Origin: a virus
Reading direction: 5' to 3' (one strand)
DNA length: 23,859 nt
Virus record (IMG/VR): IMGVR_UViG_3300034061_006535
Location: 1 to 23,859 of that record
Part shown: piece after piece, positions 1-7,886 of the stretch
How the letters are laid out: every line of letters begins with the position of its first letter
Position numbering within the stretch: position 1 is the first letter of the stretch
The notes under the pieces: model-generated
What the model saw: the letters and a program-made list of their open reading frames with translations, nothing else
What the model was told of the DNA's origin: nothing
The model's database searches: none
Translations under genes and position numbers: made by a program

Positions 1-2
1 AA

Positions 3-32
3 GGGCCTGACAAGACAAACCCTGTCAGGCCC
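3..32 (-). terminator. Terminator-like hairpin after the head operon
   Basis: A perfect 10-bp inverted repeat (GGGCCTGACA at 3-12, TGTCAGGCCC at 23-32) with a 10-base loop lies just downstream of the cement protein stop on the minus strand. On that strand it is followed by TT and then the window ends, so the length of any T-run cannot be judged. It is a good candidate for ending or reducing transcription after the capsid genes. Confidence 0.65.
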
Positions 33-47
33 CTATCGGTGAGTGTA

Positions 48-557
48 TTAGAACTGCTTGATAACTACAACGCGCTTCTGAGTAGCACCAGCCGCTGGGG
101 CGACAGTTGCTGCCAAGATACCACAAACTGGCTGGGTTGAAGCTGCGGAAGCAACGTCAGCCTGACCGGCAGTGTTGGTAATCTGAAGAAGTGTTCCAAT
201 GGCGTTACCGGCAGCCGCGTTGTCACCAACGAGGGCGTTACAGACGCCAGAGATACAAACCTTCACTTTCTTGCCAGCGGTCAAGAGACCTGAAGTCTCA
301 GCTGAACCGAGAACGACACCCATAGGTGTACGAACTGGAGTGCTGTTACCGTCAGCCTTGAAAACGCCAAGAGTTACGTCGCCAGAGTTAGTAGCAGCGT
401 AATCGAAAGCAACCCAGTCACCAACAAGGAGAGTCTCCTTGGCAATGAAGGTTTCAACCTGTGAACGGTCCATTGTTTCGTTACCGACAGATACTGAAGT
501 GCCGAGGCCAGTTACGAGGCTAGTCTCGAGGTAGTTAATGAGTGTTGAAGTAGCCAT
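48..557 (-). CDS. Capsid cement/decoration-like protein
   Basis: A 169-residue protein encoded directly downstream of the major capsid gene, the usual place for a head decoration or cement protein. It is rich in Ala, Gly, Thr and Val and has two successive beta-rich halves, each with a pattern like LVGDWVAF or LVGDNAAAG followed by a VLGSA or CGILAA turn. This resembles DUF2190-type capsid cement proteins, which bind the outside of the HK97-fold shell and stabilise it. The start has a strong AAAGGA ribosome site on the minus strand. Base composition is more GC-rich than much of the window, as in the capsid gene. The family call is by pattern and position only; a short head fibre is an alternative. 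Confidence 0.6.
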   Translation of the reverse strand: MATSTLINYLETSLVTGLGTSVSVGNETMDRSQVETFIAKETLLVGDWVAFDYAATNSGDVTLGVFKADGNSTPVRTPMGVVLGSAETSGLLTAGKKVKVCISGVCNALVGDNAAAGNAIGTLLQITNTAGQADVASAASTQPVCGILAATVAPAAGATQKRVVVIKQF

Positions 558-590
558 ATCTTTTTTTCCTTTATTGTTAGTTGTTAGCTA

Positions 591-1595
591 TTACCCGGCG
601 TTGATGAGAACGCCCTGTCCACCAAGGAAGTCAGCAACGAGCTGGCACTTGACGTAGAGCTGAGCTGAACGTGCTGTGGTACCAGAGATGTACTCGAAAG
701 GTGAAACTGCGAAGTCGCCATCAGCGTGGAAGACGAGCTTGATACCATCGTAGTTGAGCATGTATGCGCCAACAGTACCTGCAACTGAAGATGCAAAGCC
801 CATTTGTGGGTCCTGCTCAGCCATTGCGCCGTTGAAAGCAAGTGCCATACGTCCACCATCGAGGGTCTTGGTGTCAATGTAACGCTCATTTGCAAAGAGC
901 AACTGGCGGTACTGGCTTAGAACAGTTTCGCTCGTGATGAGGTGCTTAACGTCACCCATTGGAGCCACTGAGTTTGCCTTGATGTAGAGGTTATAGAGGT
1001 CGTCCATACCGAGTGAACCACCGCCGTTCTGGAACTGGTTCTGCCAGCCTGGAGTGGTTGAGAAGGTTGCCTTGGAGACACCACCGACCACGTTTGTCTG
1101 TGAACCAACAGCGAGGTGCTCAAGGAAACCAGTTGCAGAACCAATACCCACGTTACCGTTTAGGGTGTTGAGTGAGGTAAGGACTGCAGAGTCACCGCGA
1201 AGGACCTGCTTGTTGAGCTCTCTACGGAGCATGCCCATAACAGACTTCATACGAGCCTCAACAATCTTGACGATTGCGTACTCGCCGCTGTTTTCCATTT
1301 CCTCTTTCTTGGTGACTACGATAGGAGCCACGAAGTCAGCCCAGTCATAGATAGCTGGACGGAGGACGTCGTTCACTGCAAGGTTGACAGGCTCATAACC
1401 AGTTGCTAGCTGGGTAATAGTGCTGTGCTCCTGGATTGCAAGAGGACGCTGAATTTTGATACCACCTGGTTCGGTCTCGACGCCACCGGCTTTGCGGACA
1501 CCGTCAAGAAATGCAACCTTCTTGTAGAGTTCGTCGACTTCAGAGTCTCTGATGCTGTAGAGGGTTGAAGAGAGAAGATCGTTTGAGATAGCCAT
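591..1595 (-). CDS. Major capsid protein (HK97-fold type)
   Basis: A 334-residue protein placed after the scaffold-like gene and before the cement-like gene, where a major head protein is expected. An N-terminal helical stretch (DSEVDELYKKVAFLDGVRK) leads to a P-loop-like beta segment, a long helix rich in charged residues (KKEEMENSGEYAIVKIVEARM, about 96-116) matching an HK97 spine helix, and a C-terminal beta/alpha part ending DFLGGQGVLINAG. The size fits coat proteins of podoviruses and small siphoviruses. An AGGAAAAGGAAA ribosome site precedes the ATG. A 206-base leader separates it from the scaffold gene, allowing independent expression. The role as the shell protein is likely from size, context and composition; the fold is inferred. 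Confidence 0.85.
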   Translation of the reverse strand: MAISNDLLSSTLYSIRDSEVDELYKKVAFLDGVRKAGGVETEPGGIKIQRPLAIQEHSTITQLATGYEPVNLAVNDVLRPAIYDWADFVAPIVVTKKEEMENSGEYAIVKIVEARMKSVMGMLRRELNKQVLRGDSAVLTSLNTLNGNVGIGSATGFLEHLAVGSQTNVVGGVSKATFSTTPGWQNQFQNGGGSLGMDDLYNLYIKANSVAPMGDVKHLITSETVLSQYRQLLFANERYIDTKTLDGGRMALAFNGAMAEQDPQMGFASSVAGTVGAYMLNYDGIKLVFHADGDFAVSPFEYISGTTARSAQLYVKCQLVADFLGGQGVLINAG

Positions 1596-1801
1596 GATGT
1601 TTTCCTTTTCCTATTGGAAATACTTAGTTGTTAAAATTGAACTTGAGACTATTAGATTGTCCGGCCTACCCGGGTTCTATTTTGCTTCCTTCACCAGGGT
1701 TTAGGAGAAGTTGTCGACTTGTCGGTCTTCTCCTGCGAACGGGAAAGGTTGCTTCGCATAATTGTATGTATTACTAAAAACTGAAATGATAAACCAATCT
1801 G
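1596..1801 (-). promoter_or_regulatory. 206-base leader/spacer upstream of the capsid gene
   Basis: The spacer between the scaffold-like and capsid genes holds no convincing gene. On the minus strand it contains a weak -10-like TACAAT near 1755-1765, then the 8-bp hairpin described separately, then the capsid ribosome site. A 22-codon frame (MRSNLSRSQEK...) reads through the hairpin but lacks a ribosome site. An extra promoter or an mRNA-processing site boosting capsid expression would fit the position, but this is inference. Confidence 0.3.
1703..1734 (-). other. Hairpin in the capsid gene leader
   Basis: A perfect 8-bp inverted repeat (AGGAGAAG at 1703-1710, CTTCTCCT at 1727-1734) encloses a 16-base loop that can itself pair CGAC with GTCG. 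On the minus strand it is not followed by a T-run, so it may be an mRNA-stabilising or partial-termination hairpin rather than a strong terminator. Confidence 0.5.
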
Positions 1802-2590
1802 TTACTTTCCTTGTGCTTTATGATAATTATATGCCTCAATTGCACTACGGAATTGTGGAGTGCCGCTTGGTGAAGCTTTTGTTCCACTTGTACTTTTTAC
1901 AGCAGTCTCACGTCTTGCAGATTTATTTGCAGCAATCTTTGCCTTTTCAACCTTCAGCTTCTCGCCGTCAATCTGTGCCTTCACAATATAGAAAGCATCT
2001 TCAAGCTTCAGTTCAGGGCGGTCTTGCAAGAGTTTGATGATTGGCTTCTTGTATGCGTCGTCAGTTAGCTCAGGGTTTTCAGTTCTGAACTTCTCAAGAG
2101 CAAGCTTACGTGTGTTTGCTTCAAGCTCTTGCTGAGCAGGTTCGAGCATTTGCTTCAACATGAGAGCTGCTTGACGCTGTATTTCGTTCTTCATGCCATC
2201 TTCATCAAAGAGGTCATACTTTGTCTCAGTATCAATTTGCTTTAACTGATTTGCAAGTGGACCTTTTAGGAGGCTTTCATTGTTTCTTGTTAGCTCTGAC
2301 TTTGCAGCCTCTACCTCAGCACGCATTTTTGAGATTTCCTGTGTTTTGCGTGTGTAGTCTGCTCTGATGTTTGCAAGATGCTTTCTGACCTCTTCAGGTA
2401 CGTTCTTTAGCCATGACTGTATTGGCTTCATACCCTGATGTTTTGCATCATCATGAAAGAGTGGGTCATCATCAACTGAAAGCTGAAGTAAGTCTTCCAA
2501 AGTTGCAATGGTTGGGGTTTCTTCAACCACTGCTTCAGTTGCGGTGGCTGAGGTATTGTCAGTTGCGACAGTCTCAACATTTTCGCTCAT
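1802..2590 (-). CDS. Head scaffolding-like protein
   Basis: A 262-residue, highly charged and mostly helical protein immediately upstream of the capsid gene. The N-terminus is acidic and low in complexity (MSENVETVATDNTSATATEAVVEE). The centre (about 75-165) is rich in Lys, Glu, Gln and Ala with heptad-like spacing. The C-terminus is basic (KVEKAKIAANKSARRETAVKS) and ends in a short predicted helix (FRSAIEAYNYHKAQGK), where many phage scaffolds bind the coat protein. Scaffolds guide procapsid assembly and are lost before or during packaging. The ribosome site is GGAGAAATATT before ATG. No protease motif was seen. The call is by composition and position. Confidence 0.72.
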   Translation of the reverse strand: MSENVETVATDNTSATATEAVVEETPTIATLEDLLQLSVDDDPLFHDDAKHQGMKPIQSWLKNVPEEVRKHLANIRADYTRKTQEISKMRAEVEAAKSELTRNNESLLKGPLANQLKQIDTETKYDLFDEDGMKNEIQRQAALMLKQMLEPAQQELEANTRKLALEKFRTENPELTDDAYKKPIIKLLQDRPELKLEDAFYIVKAQIDGEKLKVEKAKIAANKSARRETAVKSTSGTKASPSGTPQFRSAIEAYNYHKAQGK

Positions 2591-2622
2591 AATATTTCTC
2601 CGTGTTTTGTTATGGTTGGCAG

Positions 2623-2644
2623 CTTAAGGACCAACCAATGCTTG
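2623..2644 (+). repeat. Dispersed 22-base repeat, copy A (intergenic)
   Basis: The 22-base sequence beginning CTTAAGGACC and ending AATGCTTG occurs here and exactly at 9572-9593, 9857-9878 and, inverted, 15452-15473. This copy is in the spacer before the scaffold-like gene. Similarity to copy D continues a few bases (TAGT) on the right. GGTTGG at 2614-2619 can pair with CCAACC at 2631-2636 inside the repeat. Confidence 0.9.
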
Positions 2645-2668
2645 TAGTATGTATCTATCTTATCTATT

Positions 2669-2693
2669 AGGAGGGGGCGACATGCCCCCTCCT
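2669..2693 (-). terminator. Strong GC-rich hairpin between head genes
   Basis: A perfect 10-bp stem (AGGAGGGGGC at 2669-2678, GCCCCCTCCT at 2684-2693) with a 5-base loop lies between the 173-residue gene and the scaffold-like gene. No T-run follows on the minus strand, so a partial terminator or an mRNA-stabilising hairpin adjusting head protein ratios is as likely as a full terminator. Confidence 0.55.
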
Positions 2694-2705
2694 CAACATT
2701 ACTTC

Positions 2706-3227
2706 TTACATGCGTCCCATCATGAGTTGGTCAGCATTTTCACTTGACATTTCCTCTTCAGGCATGTCGCCTTCCTCACCAGCTTCAGTTCCACGAGTCT
2801 CGTCCGTAGGTGGCTCAGACAAGAACTTCTTGAAGTCTTTTGATGAGGCAAGCATCTGCAGTTTGCCAGCAAGTGTTAGCAAGCCAGTGTCATCTGTGAT
2901 GCTGTCAAGGCTGATTGCCATTTCGGGTCCAACAACTTCCTCAGCAATTGCATCATTAACAGCTGCTACGAACATTGTGATAACACGAGTGAAGTCTTCT
3001 GGAAGCTCTTTTAAGTTACCAGGGAGGGTTGGGTAGTCACCAGACTGTCCAAAAAGTGGAAGCAACTTATTTGTAGCTTTTACAAGAGGAGCCAAACCTC
3101 TCCCAGTGAAGTTGCCTTTTGGTGATAATACCTTCACGGTCTCACTGTCAGCATATGCTGCTTCTTTTAGTCCACCTGAAAGTGGTCCAGTCATATCACC
3201 GCCAATCTCGATTTTGATTTTTTTCAT
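2706..3227 (-). CDS. Uncharacterised head-operon protein
   Basis: A 173-residue protein between the zinc-ribbon gene and the scaffold-like gene; I do not recognise its family. The N-terminus is short, basic and beta-like (MKKIKIEIGG). The middle is helical (VKATNKLLPLFGQ, FTRVITMFVAAVNDAIAEEVVG, LAGKLQMLASSKDFKKFL). The C-terminal 40 residues are very acidic and probably disordered (EPPTDETRGTEAGEEGDMPEEEM), ending MMGRM. A clear CAGGAG ribosome site lies 5-6 bases before the ATG. Its position in the portal-to-capsid block suggests a minor head or assembly protein. The acidic tail could act as a chaperone-like or DNA-mimicking region, which is speculation. Confidence 0.6.
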   Translation of the reverse strand: MKKIKIEIGGDMTGPLSGGLKEAAYADSETVKVLSPKGNFTGRGLAPLVKATNKLLPLFGQSGDYPTLPGNLKELPEDFTRVITMFVAAVNDAIAEEVVGPEMAISLDSITDDTGLLTLAGKLQMLASSKDFKKFLSEPPTDETRGTEAGEEGDMPEEEMSSENADQLMMGRM

Positions 3228-3243
3228 AATGTCTCCTGACCAA

Positions 3244-3723
3244 TTAGGTCGTTGAAATTTTATCGTCCCACACTTTATCTAGTTCACCACTAAGACACTT
3301 CTCAGCAGTAAAGGTTTCAGTAATCGCCTGAGCTGGTGTCAGACCACCCTTTATCTTACTTGCATAAGTATCTGAAAGTGCATCTTGCTGCGCTCTCTTT
3401 TCAATTATTTTGCTCTGATTATCTGCAAACCAGTGCTGTGGCAGGTCACGCTCATTTACAAAGCCACGGCTCTGCATAATCTTGGCCTCTTCACGTGCAT
3501 TGGCAACCTGCCGACCAAGTGCTTTGCTGAAGTAAGTATGACTCATGCCTTCAGACCAATTTCCGTGCCAACCCATTGCAGTTTTTGCAATAAGAGAAAC
3601 AATACGTGTCATTGCTAATGAGCATTTCTGGCAGACAACTTCAACCCTCTGTGCACGTTCCCATGACATAATGTGTTCATCTTTCAGACCACACTTATCA
3701 CATTTCCACTCATAAATCGGCAT
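3244..3723 (-). CDS. FmdB-like zinc-ribbon protein
   Basis: A 159-residue protein starting MPIYEWKCDKCG, with Cys8-x2-Cys11 and a second pair Cys31-x2-Cys34 (CQKC). This is the four-cysteine zinc ribbon of the FmdB family, in which the PxYEYxCxxC start is characteristic. The remaining 120 residues are a helical, charged extension without recognised motifs (GLTPAQAITETFTAEKCLSGE near the end). The ATG overlaps the portal stop as TAATG, and GGAG near the portal's end can serve as ribosome site, so translation is probably coupled. Small zinc ribbons next to portal genes occur in other environmental phages, but their role is unknown; nucleic-acid or protein binding in head assembly or gene control is possible. 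Confidence 0.72.
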   Translation of the reverse strand: MPIYEWKCDKCGLKDEHIMSWERAQRVEVVCQKCSLAMTRIVSLIAKTAMGWHGNWSEGMSHTYFSKALGRQVANAREEAKIMQSRGFVNERDLPQHWFADNQSKIIEKRAQQDALSDTYASKIKGGLTPAQAITETFTAEKCLSGELDKVWDDKISTT

Positions 3724-5351
3724 TATGCAACTCCAAGTGCGCTTGCAATCTTTTCAGCGCCAGTTGTTTGTGTAGTAGGACCACCTTCAATATTTGCAAT
3801 GTCAGAAGCTGAAGGACCAGGTGCTGGGCTCCTAACCTCATCGACTTGGAGGAAGGTCTTTGGTAGTTCGTAGTTTCTGACAATCTCTTCAAGAACAGCT
3901 CTTGGAGCGACGCCAAGACCCTGAAGCGTTGGAAGAAGACTGATGAGGTTCTGCTTTCTAATAGCATCTGAAAGAGGTGTGCTGCCTTGGTCAAGTGCAT
4001 TGATGCGGAACTTTCCTTCCAGGTCGTCTGCTGTTAGAACCTTTGCAGTTCCTTCAACATCAAGAACAGCGGTCTCGCCTTCATCAGCAAGCAAGACCAA
4101 CTGACGAAGATAAGTGATGATGATATTTTCAAGTGCATTATCACGCTCTCTTGCCATCTTACCAATTTCAGATGCAGAGTACTGTGCAAGAGCTGTAATC
4201 TCAGTTGCTGTTGCTTTTGTTGCCTCACCACGACTGAAAGGAGCAAGGACAGAGCCACGAGCAAGGTCACTTTCAATGTATGCGAGGTAACGGTCAAAGT
4301 TTCCAGAGATTGGTTCAACTGGAACTGCTTTGATGACACCTTCAAGTGTATCATTGTCAATGCCAATCATTGCGCCGTCAATGCCAGCAGTTACCTTTGC
4401 AAGTGCCTCTTCATCGACAAGTCCTTCCTTGTAGAGATATTGGCGACTGTCTCTGCGGACAGCGTTTGCCCAGTAAGTTCTGAGGACGTTCTTCTCGTAA
4501 ATCTGGTCATAAACACGGCCCATTGCCGAAAGCCCTATAAATGGACGACTTGGTACACGTGAGAAGAACAGTGGAACAATTGGAGCAAGTGCCTTGTCAT
4601 CATAAGTTCTGACTGGTATGGTATCACGTAGCAAGAACTTCTGACCATTGTGATAGTTTGGTGAGAAGAAATATACTTCATCATTGACAAAGTCATAGAG
4701 CTCAAGTATCTCAATATAGAGATAATCATCAGGAAGTGAGTTGTTTGAACGAGGAAGGCGACCTTTGTCATCTGAAGTAAAGTAGTCTACCTTTGGAACT
4801 GCAGTGTATTTCTTGGTTCCCCAAATCTGCTTTGCCTGTGCAAGTGTGATGTAGTAGTTGTGTCCAATGTATCTCTGGTCATCAGCACCAGTTGCATCGC
4901 GGTCAACAACAACTTCCCAGCAAGGAACTGCTTTGATAACAACTTTGTCCAACATATCAGACGAAGTACGTGGTGATAGTTTCAACGCTGAGTAATCATA
5001 AATGAGTGCAAGTCTTGCAGCAATCTCAAGTTGTTCGCGCTGATTATAAAGAAATCTGTTACTTGCTGCTTGAGCAAGCTTAGGGTCACCACCTGAAGCA
5101 GCAATGTCTGCTCCAACGACAACAGCTGGCTGACGTGCAAAGAAAGCTGAAATAAAACCTTCAATATAACTGAAACCATCACTAGTCTCAACACGTATCA
5201 TTGTGTCATCAAACTTGTGGTCAGACCAAAACTTGTTCTCATAAACGTTCTTATAGCGCTTCAGTTCTGCCTGCTTGTCAAGCCAATACTTCTTATGCTC
5301 AGCCAAGACAAGTGTACAAAATTTCAAAGCATCATCAACTGTGCGTGCCAT
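3723..5351 (-). CDS. Portal protein
   Basis: A 542-residue protein directly downstream of the large terminase and upstream of the scaffold and capsid genes, the standard position of the portal. Twelve copies normally form the ring at one capsid vertex through which DNA enters and leaves. An N-terminal helical part (VDDALKFCTLVLAEHKKYWLDKQ) is followed by a mixed alpha/beta wing with a PVRTYDDKALAPIVPLFFSR segment. A later helical stem and crown contains RGEATKATATEITALAQYSASEIGKMARERDNALENI-type residues, resembling the conserved TATE(I/V) plus helix seen in many portals. The ATG at 5351 (MARTV) is chosen because GGAG lies upstream. The frame is open further upstream, but only with a TTG codon lacking a ribosome site. 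Confidence 0.85.
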   Translation of the reverse strand: MARTVDDALKFCTLVLAEHKKYWLDKQAELKRYKNVYENKFWSDHKFDDTMIRVETSDGFSYIEGFISAFFARQPAVVVGADIAASGGDPKLAQAASNRFLYNQREQLEIAARLALIYDYSALKLSPRTSSDMLDKVVIKAVPCWEVVVDRDATGADDQRYIGHNYYITLAQAKQIWGTKKYTAVPKVDYFTSDDKGRLPRSNNSLPDDYLYIEILELYDFVNDEVYFFSPNYHNGQKFLLRDTIPVRTYDDKALAPIVPLFFSRVPSRPFIGLSAMGRVYDQIYEKNVLRTYWANAVRRDSRQYLYKEGLVDEEALAKVTAGIDGAMIGIDNDTLEGVIKAVPVEPISGNFDRYLAYIESDLARGSVLAPFSRGEATKATATEITALAQYSASEIGKMARERDNALENIIITYLRQLVLLADEGETAVLDVEGTAKVLTADDLEGKFRINALDQGSTPLSDAIRKQNLISLLPTLQGLGVAPRAVLEEIVRNYELPKTFLQVDEVRSPAPGPSASDIANIEGGPTTQTTGAEKIASALGVA

Positions 5352-5372
5352 ATGAGTTTTTATCTCCAATGT

Positions 5373-5382
5373 TACTATATAT
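5373..5382 (-). promoter_or_regulatory. Candidate promoter before the portal gene
   Basis: On the minus strand the spacer contains ATATATAGTA, with TATAGT as a possible -10 box, about 20 bases upstream of the portal start. The same ten bases occur upstream of the resolvase gene (7853-7862) and the polymerase-like gene (10160-10169). No good -35 box is visible (TTTTTA at 17-base spacing). Confidence 0.4.
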
Positions 5383-5468
5383 ACGCGACTATTGCTTAAA
5401 AATAACAAAGTTTGCGTCTTTTTAACACATTTTTTGCATCTGTCATCTGAAAGTGTGCTCTTTTTCCA

Positions 5469-7019
5469 TTAGTACCTTCGAGATCTTCCAACTGATGCAC
5501 CTGCATTTTTTGTGATACGTTGTGCTCTGTTTGCCACAACCCAATCTGGAAGATAAGAGTTTTGACGCAATATCACCTTTTCAGCGCAAGTATAAGCAAG
5601 TGCCATTGCAACTGCGGAGTCTGCGTGTGTTGACATCTGTTCTGGAAGTTGTATCAAACCACGTTCAGTTATTGTGATTGCTCGCAACTCTGAGTATGTG
5701 ATGTTGTCAACTTGTCTAATGACACACTTTTGTATGTGGTCTTTCAAACGCTCAAACATTTCAGTTTTGGTCTTCACTGTTGTTGTCCAATCACCACCAC
5801 TATCATCTTTCCAGAGCTTGTGATAGCCTTGATGTTTCATCTCATTAATGACAACATGGCCGTAGTTGTTACTTTCTACAAGTACGAGAGCATTGTTGTA
5901 TGATGTCCCAAGGTTCACTGCCATTTCAGCCTGACCAGTTGGAGGGACAAGATTAGAGCGCCAAATTGCTGCAGGTTGCATTGTTCGCTTGTTGATAACA
6001 TAGATGACTGCATTGTCTCCTCCAACGCCGCCTGAGGTGTCAACACCAATTGCATATGACTCGCCAGCTTGTGGCTTTTGAAATGTTACAAGTTCAGTCG
6101 GGTCAACACGCAGGACTTCAATGTTGTTGAAGTCATCAGCACGAAGCCAAGTGTTGCCTGAAATTGCATACGCATCATTAATGTCAGCAGGGTACTCACG
6201 TTTGAACTTGTCTCTTCCAATCTTTTCTATCTTCAGACGACGCCAATACAACTGTTCATCAGTCAAACCCCAGCGACCCCTTTCATCTATTTCGCTTTCA
6301 GTCCAAGCGACACCTGGTGGTAGGTCTTGTTGATACTCTTCGTGTTCGAACCATGGGAAGAAAAGATAGTTCCATGATGCTTCACCACGGTCATATTTCA
6401 TAACTTCTTGATGAAGTGCATCATTAAAGTGATTTGCTGTGCTCTCGATAATGAGCTGACCATTGTTCAGGGCGCTGATTGCTGTTGCCTTCAGCTCTTC
6501 TGGGTTCGGACTGAAAGCATACTCTGACATATGAAGAGCAGTACATGTAAATGAGCGTAGACCACCTTCACCACCAGCAGATGCAGCAATGATGCCGGCG
6601 CCTGTATCAGCAAAACGCAGTTCCATTGTGTTATCAACTGCAAGTTCACGCTTTAGTGACGTTGGTAAGTTGTCATAAAATGTTTTATGCATCTTTAGCA
6701 AATGCTTTGAACTGCCCATCTTATGGCTCAAGATTGCATAAGTCTCAGGCTCTTCAGCAACATATGCTTTCCAAAACAAGTAAGCTGAGATGATTGTTGA
6801 TGAACCAATTTGTCGGCCCTTACAGACAAGAGTATCGCCGCCTTCTTCCAAGGCAGAGATGATTTTTATCTGTTCAGCATTTGGTTGTAATTTGACACGC
6901 TTACCGTTTTTATTGATAATTATCAGATTGCTGATAAATCGAAGTGGCTCGTTTTTAATGACCTGGAGAAATTTCGTCTTTGAGCCACTCGTCGAGTTCT
7001 TCTGTTTCTTCACCGTCAT
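5469..7019 (-). CDS. terL: Terminase large subunit (TerL)
   Basis: A 516-residue DNA-packaging motor protein. The N-terminal ATPase has a Walker A-like CKGRQIGSST (66-75), a Walker B-like TALHMSEYAF with acidic Glu166, and a coupling motif ESTAN (192-196). The C-terminal RNase H-like nuclease shows GVDTSGG (Asp327), VESNNYG (Glu382) and HADSAVAMALAY (Asp467), the expected three acidic metal ligands. The protein cuts concatemeric DNA and drives it through the portal. The start at 7019 has AAGAAGG upstream and makes a 65-base overlap with the upstream gene, longer than other overlaps here. The motif set and gene order make this the most secure functional call in the window. Confidence 0.95.
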   Translation of the reverse strand: MTVKKQKNSTSGSKTKFLQVIKNEPLRFISNLIIINKNGKRVKLQPNAEQIKIISALEEGGDTLVCKGRQIGSSTIISAYLFWKAYVAEEPETYAILSHKMGSSKHLLKMHKTFYDNLPTSLKRELAVDNTMELRFADTGAGIIAASAGGEGGLRSFTCTALHMSEYAFSPNPEELKATAISALNNGQLIIESTANHFNDALHQEVMKYDRGEASWNYLFFPWFEHEEYQQDLPPGVAWTESEIDERGRWGLTDEQLYWRRLKIEKIGRDKFKREYPADINDAYAISGNTWLRADDFNNIEVLRVDPTELVTFQKPQAGESYAIGVDTSGGVGGDNAVIYVINKRTMQPAAIWRSNLVPPTGQAEMAVNLGTSYNNALVLVESNNYGHVVINEMKHQGYHKLWKDDSGGDWTTTVKTKTEMFERLKDHIQKCVIRQVDNITYSELRAITITERGLIQLPEQMSTHADSAVAMALAYTCAEKVILRQNSYLPDWVVANRAQRITKNAGASVGRSRRY

Positions 7020-7221
7020 CTACTGCACCTTCTTGTTCACGTAATTTTTTGAGGGTTGATAACATGTCATAAAGAGTTCTGGGTGATAGTTTGTAGTCTT
7101 CAGGTTCATTAGCCTCTAGACCAAGTATCATCAACTCTTTTAGACCTCTTTGAACATCGCCATTTTGGATTGCACGGCGGACTCTTCCGACTCGCGTTGC
7201 AAACGTAACTTTCCTTGCCAT
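6955..7221 (-). CDS. Small protein upstream of TerL, possible small terminase
   Basis: An 88-residue helical protein with a basic N-terminus (MARKVTFATRVGRVRRAIQNGD) and an acidic C-terminus (DDGEETEELDEWLKDEISPGH). The central LSPRTLYDMLSTLKKLREQEG could form a helix pair. Lying immediately before TerL is typical of the DNA-recognising small terminase subunit, and basic-head, acidic-tail architecture fits, but it is short for that family (usually 120-180 residues) and no clear helix-turn-helix is visible. AGGAG lies 8 bases before the ATG, which shares TAATG with the preceding 58-residue gene. The last 65 bases overlap TerL in another frame. Small terminase is a context-based suggestion. Confidence 0.6.
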   Translation of the reverse strand: MARKVTFATRVGRVRRAIQNGDVQRGLKELMILGLEANEPEDYKLSPRTLYDMLSTLKKLREQEGAVDDGEETEELDEWLKDEISPGH

Positions 7222-7397
7222 TAATTTTCTCCTAATTTTTGTGTTTGTTCGGCCCGCACTTGCTCTTCATTTTCATTTGTGAGTCTTTCTAATAACTCTC
7301 TCATATGCAGTTCAGCATATGCTATTTCAACAATCATTTGTAAGTCTTCAACCGAACTGTTTCTGACAAAATTTATAATACGCTTCGTCTTGTTCAT
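7221..7397 (-). CDS. Small uncharacterised protein (58 aa)
   Basis: A 58-residue frame beginning MNKTKRIINFVRNSSVEDL and ending AEQTQKLGEN. It has a GGAGAAACTGAG ribosome site before the ATG, an ATGA overlap with the stop of the upstream gene, and a TAATG overlap with the downstream 88-residue gene. These overlaps on both sides and the good ribosome site make it a convincing gene despite its size. It is mostly helical, basic at the N-terminus and acidic/Gln-rich later (LLERLTNENEEQVRAEQ, coiled-coil-like). A small helical partner in packaging or a regulator are possibilities; no family is recognised. Confidence 0.75.
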   Translation of the reverse strand: MNKTKRIINFVRNSSVEDLQMIVEIAYAELHMRELLERLTNENEEQVRAEQTQKLGEN

Positions 7398-7807
7398 CTC
7401 AGTTTCTCCACTGGCACCAAAAATGGTATCATTATGTTTCGTGTTAAGTTTATTGATTGAGACTCACCAAATAACTTGTTCACATTATCGTGCATTTGGA
7501 AGTTTGAAGTATAAATCTGCACTGCGAAGTTGTTCTTTCTTTGCTGAAACGCTGAGAAGACATATTGACCACCGAGATCGAGCGCCCTGTAGAAAGTGCA
7601 AACGCGTTCTCCTAACAAGACTGAAATCTTATTTTCAGTTCTTTCAATAAATATGACAGGTGCTGAGACGCTTATGTTGAAAATGTTGTCCTGAAAGGCA
7701 TCAGGAGTGATAGCCAATATTTGAAACAGTTCACCAATATGCTCAGTCTCGGTTGGGTCTATGCATATTTTTTCTATTTCACTGAAGATTGCGTCACTGC
7801 TTGTCAT
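7394..7807 (-). CDS. Uncharacterised protein at the head of the packaging operon
   Basis: A 137-residue protein with no recognised family. It starts MTSSDAIFSEIEKICIDPTE; this ATG is preferred over two upstream ones because AAGGA lies about 12 bases before it, whereas the others lack ribosome sites. It is a mixed alpha/beta protein with beta-like stretches (NIFNISVSAPVIFIERTENKISVLLG; QYVFSAFQQRKNNFAVQIYTS) and no catalytic or metal-binding motif. Its stop shares ATGA with the next gene, so it is the first gene of the operon leading to TerL. A divergent promoter region lies upstream (7834-7862). Its role cannot be stated from sequence. Confidence 0.7.
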   Translation of the reverse strand: MTSSDAIFSEIEKICIDPTETEHIGELFQILAITPDAFQDNIFNISVSAPVIFIERTENKISVLLGERVCTFYRALDLGGQYVFSAFQQRKNNFAVQIYTSNFQMHDNVNKLFGESQSINLTRNIMIPFLVPVEKLR

Positions 7808-7833
7808 AAGTATTTTGGTTCCTTTTTGCATAT

Positions 7834-7862
7834 TTGAGATACTATCTAGTAGATATATAGTA
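7834..7862 (+). promoter_or_regulatory. Divergent promoter region before the resolvase gene
   Basis: On the plus strand TTGAGA (7834-7839) and TATAGT (7856-7861) are spaced by 16 bases, a reasonable sigma70-type arrangement about 25 bases before the resolvase ATG. TACTAT (7840-7845) and ATAGTA (7857-7862) form a dyad, so the minus strand also carries GATAGTAT about 34 bases before the ATG at 7807. This suggests back-to-back promoters or an operator. Confidence 0.5.
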
Positions 7863-7886
7863 CACATAAAACACTTGGAGTAACAA

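Noticed and set aside
1683-1760. 22-codon frame MRSNLSRSQEKTDKS in the capsid leader
   Set aside because: No ribosome site, and it coincides with the hairpin.
5352-5408. Longer portal start upstream of 5351
   Set aside because: It needs a TTG start without a ribosome site and would run across the promoter-like box; the ATG at 5351 has GGAG upstream.
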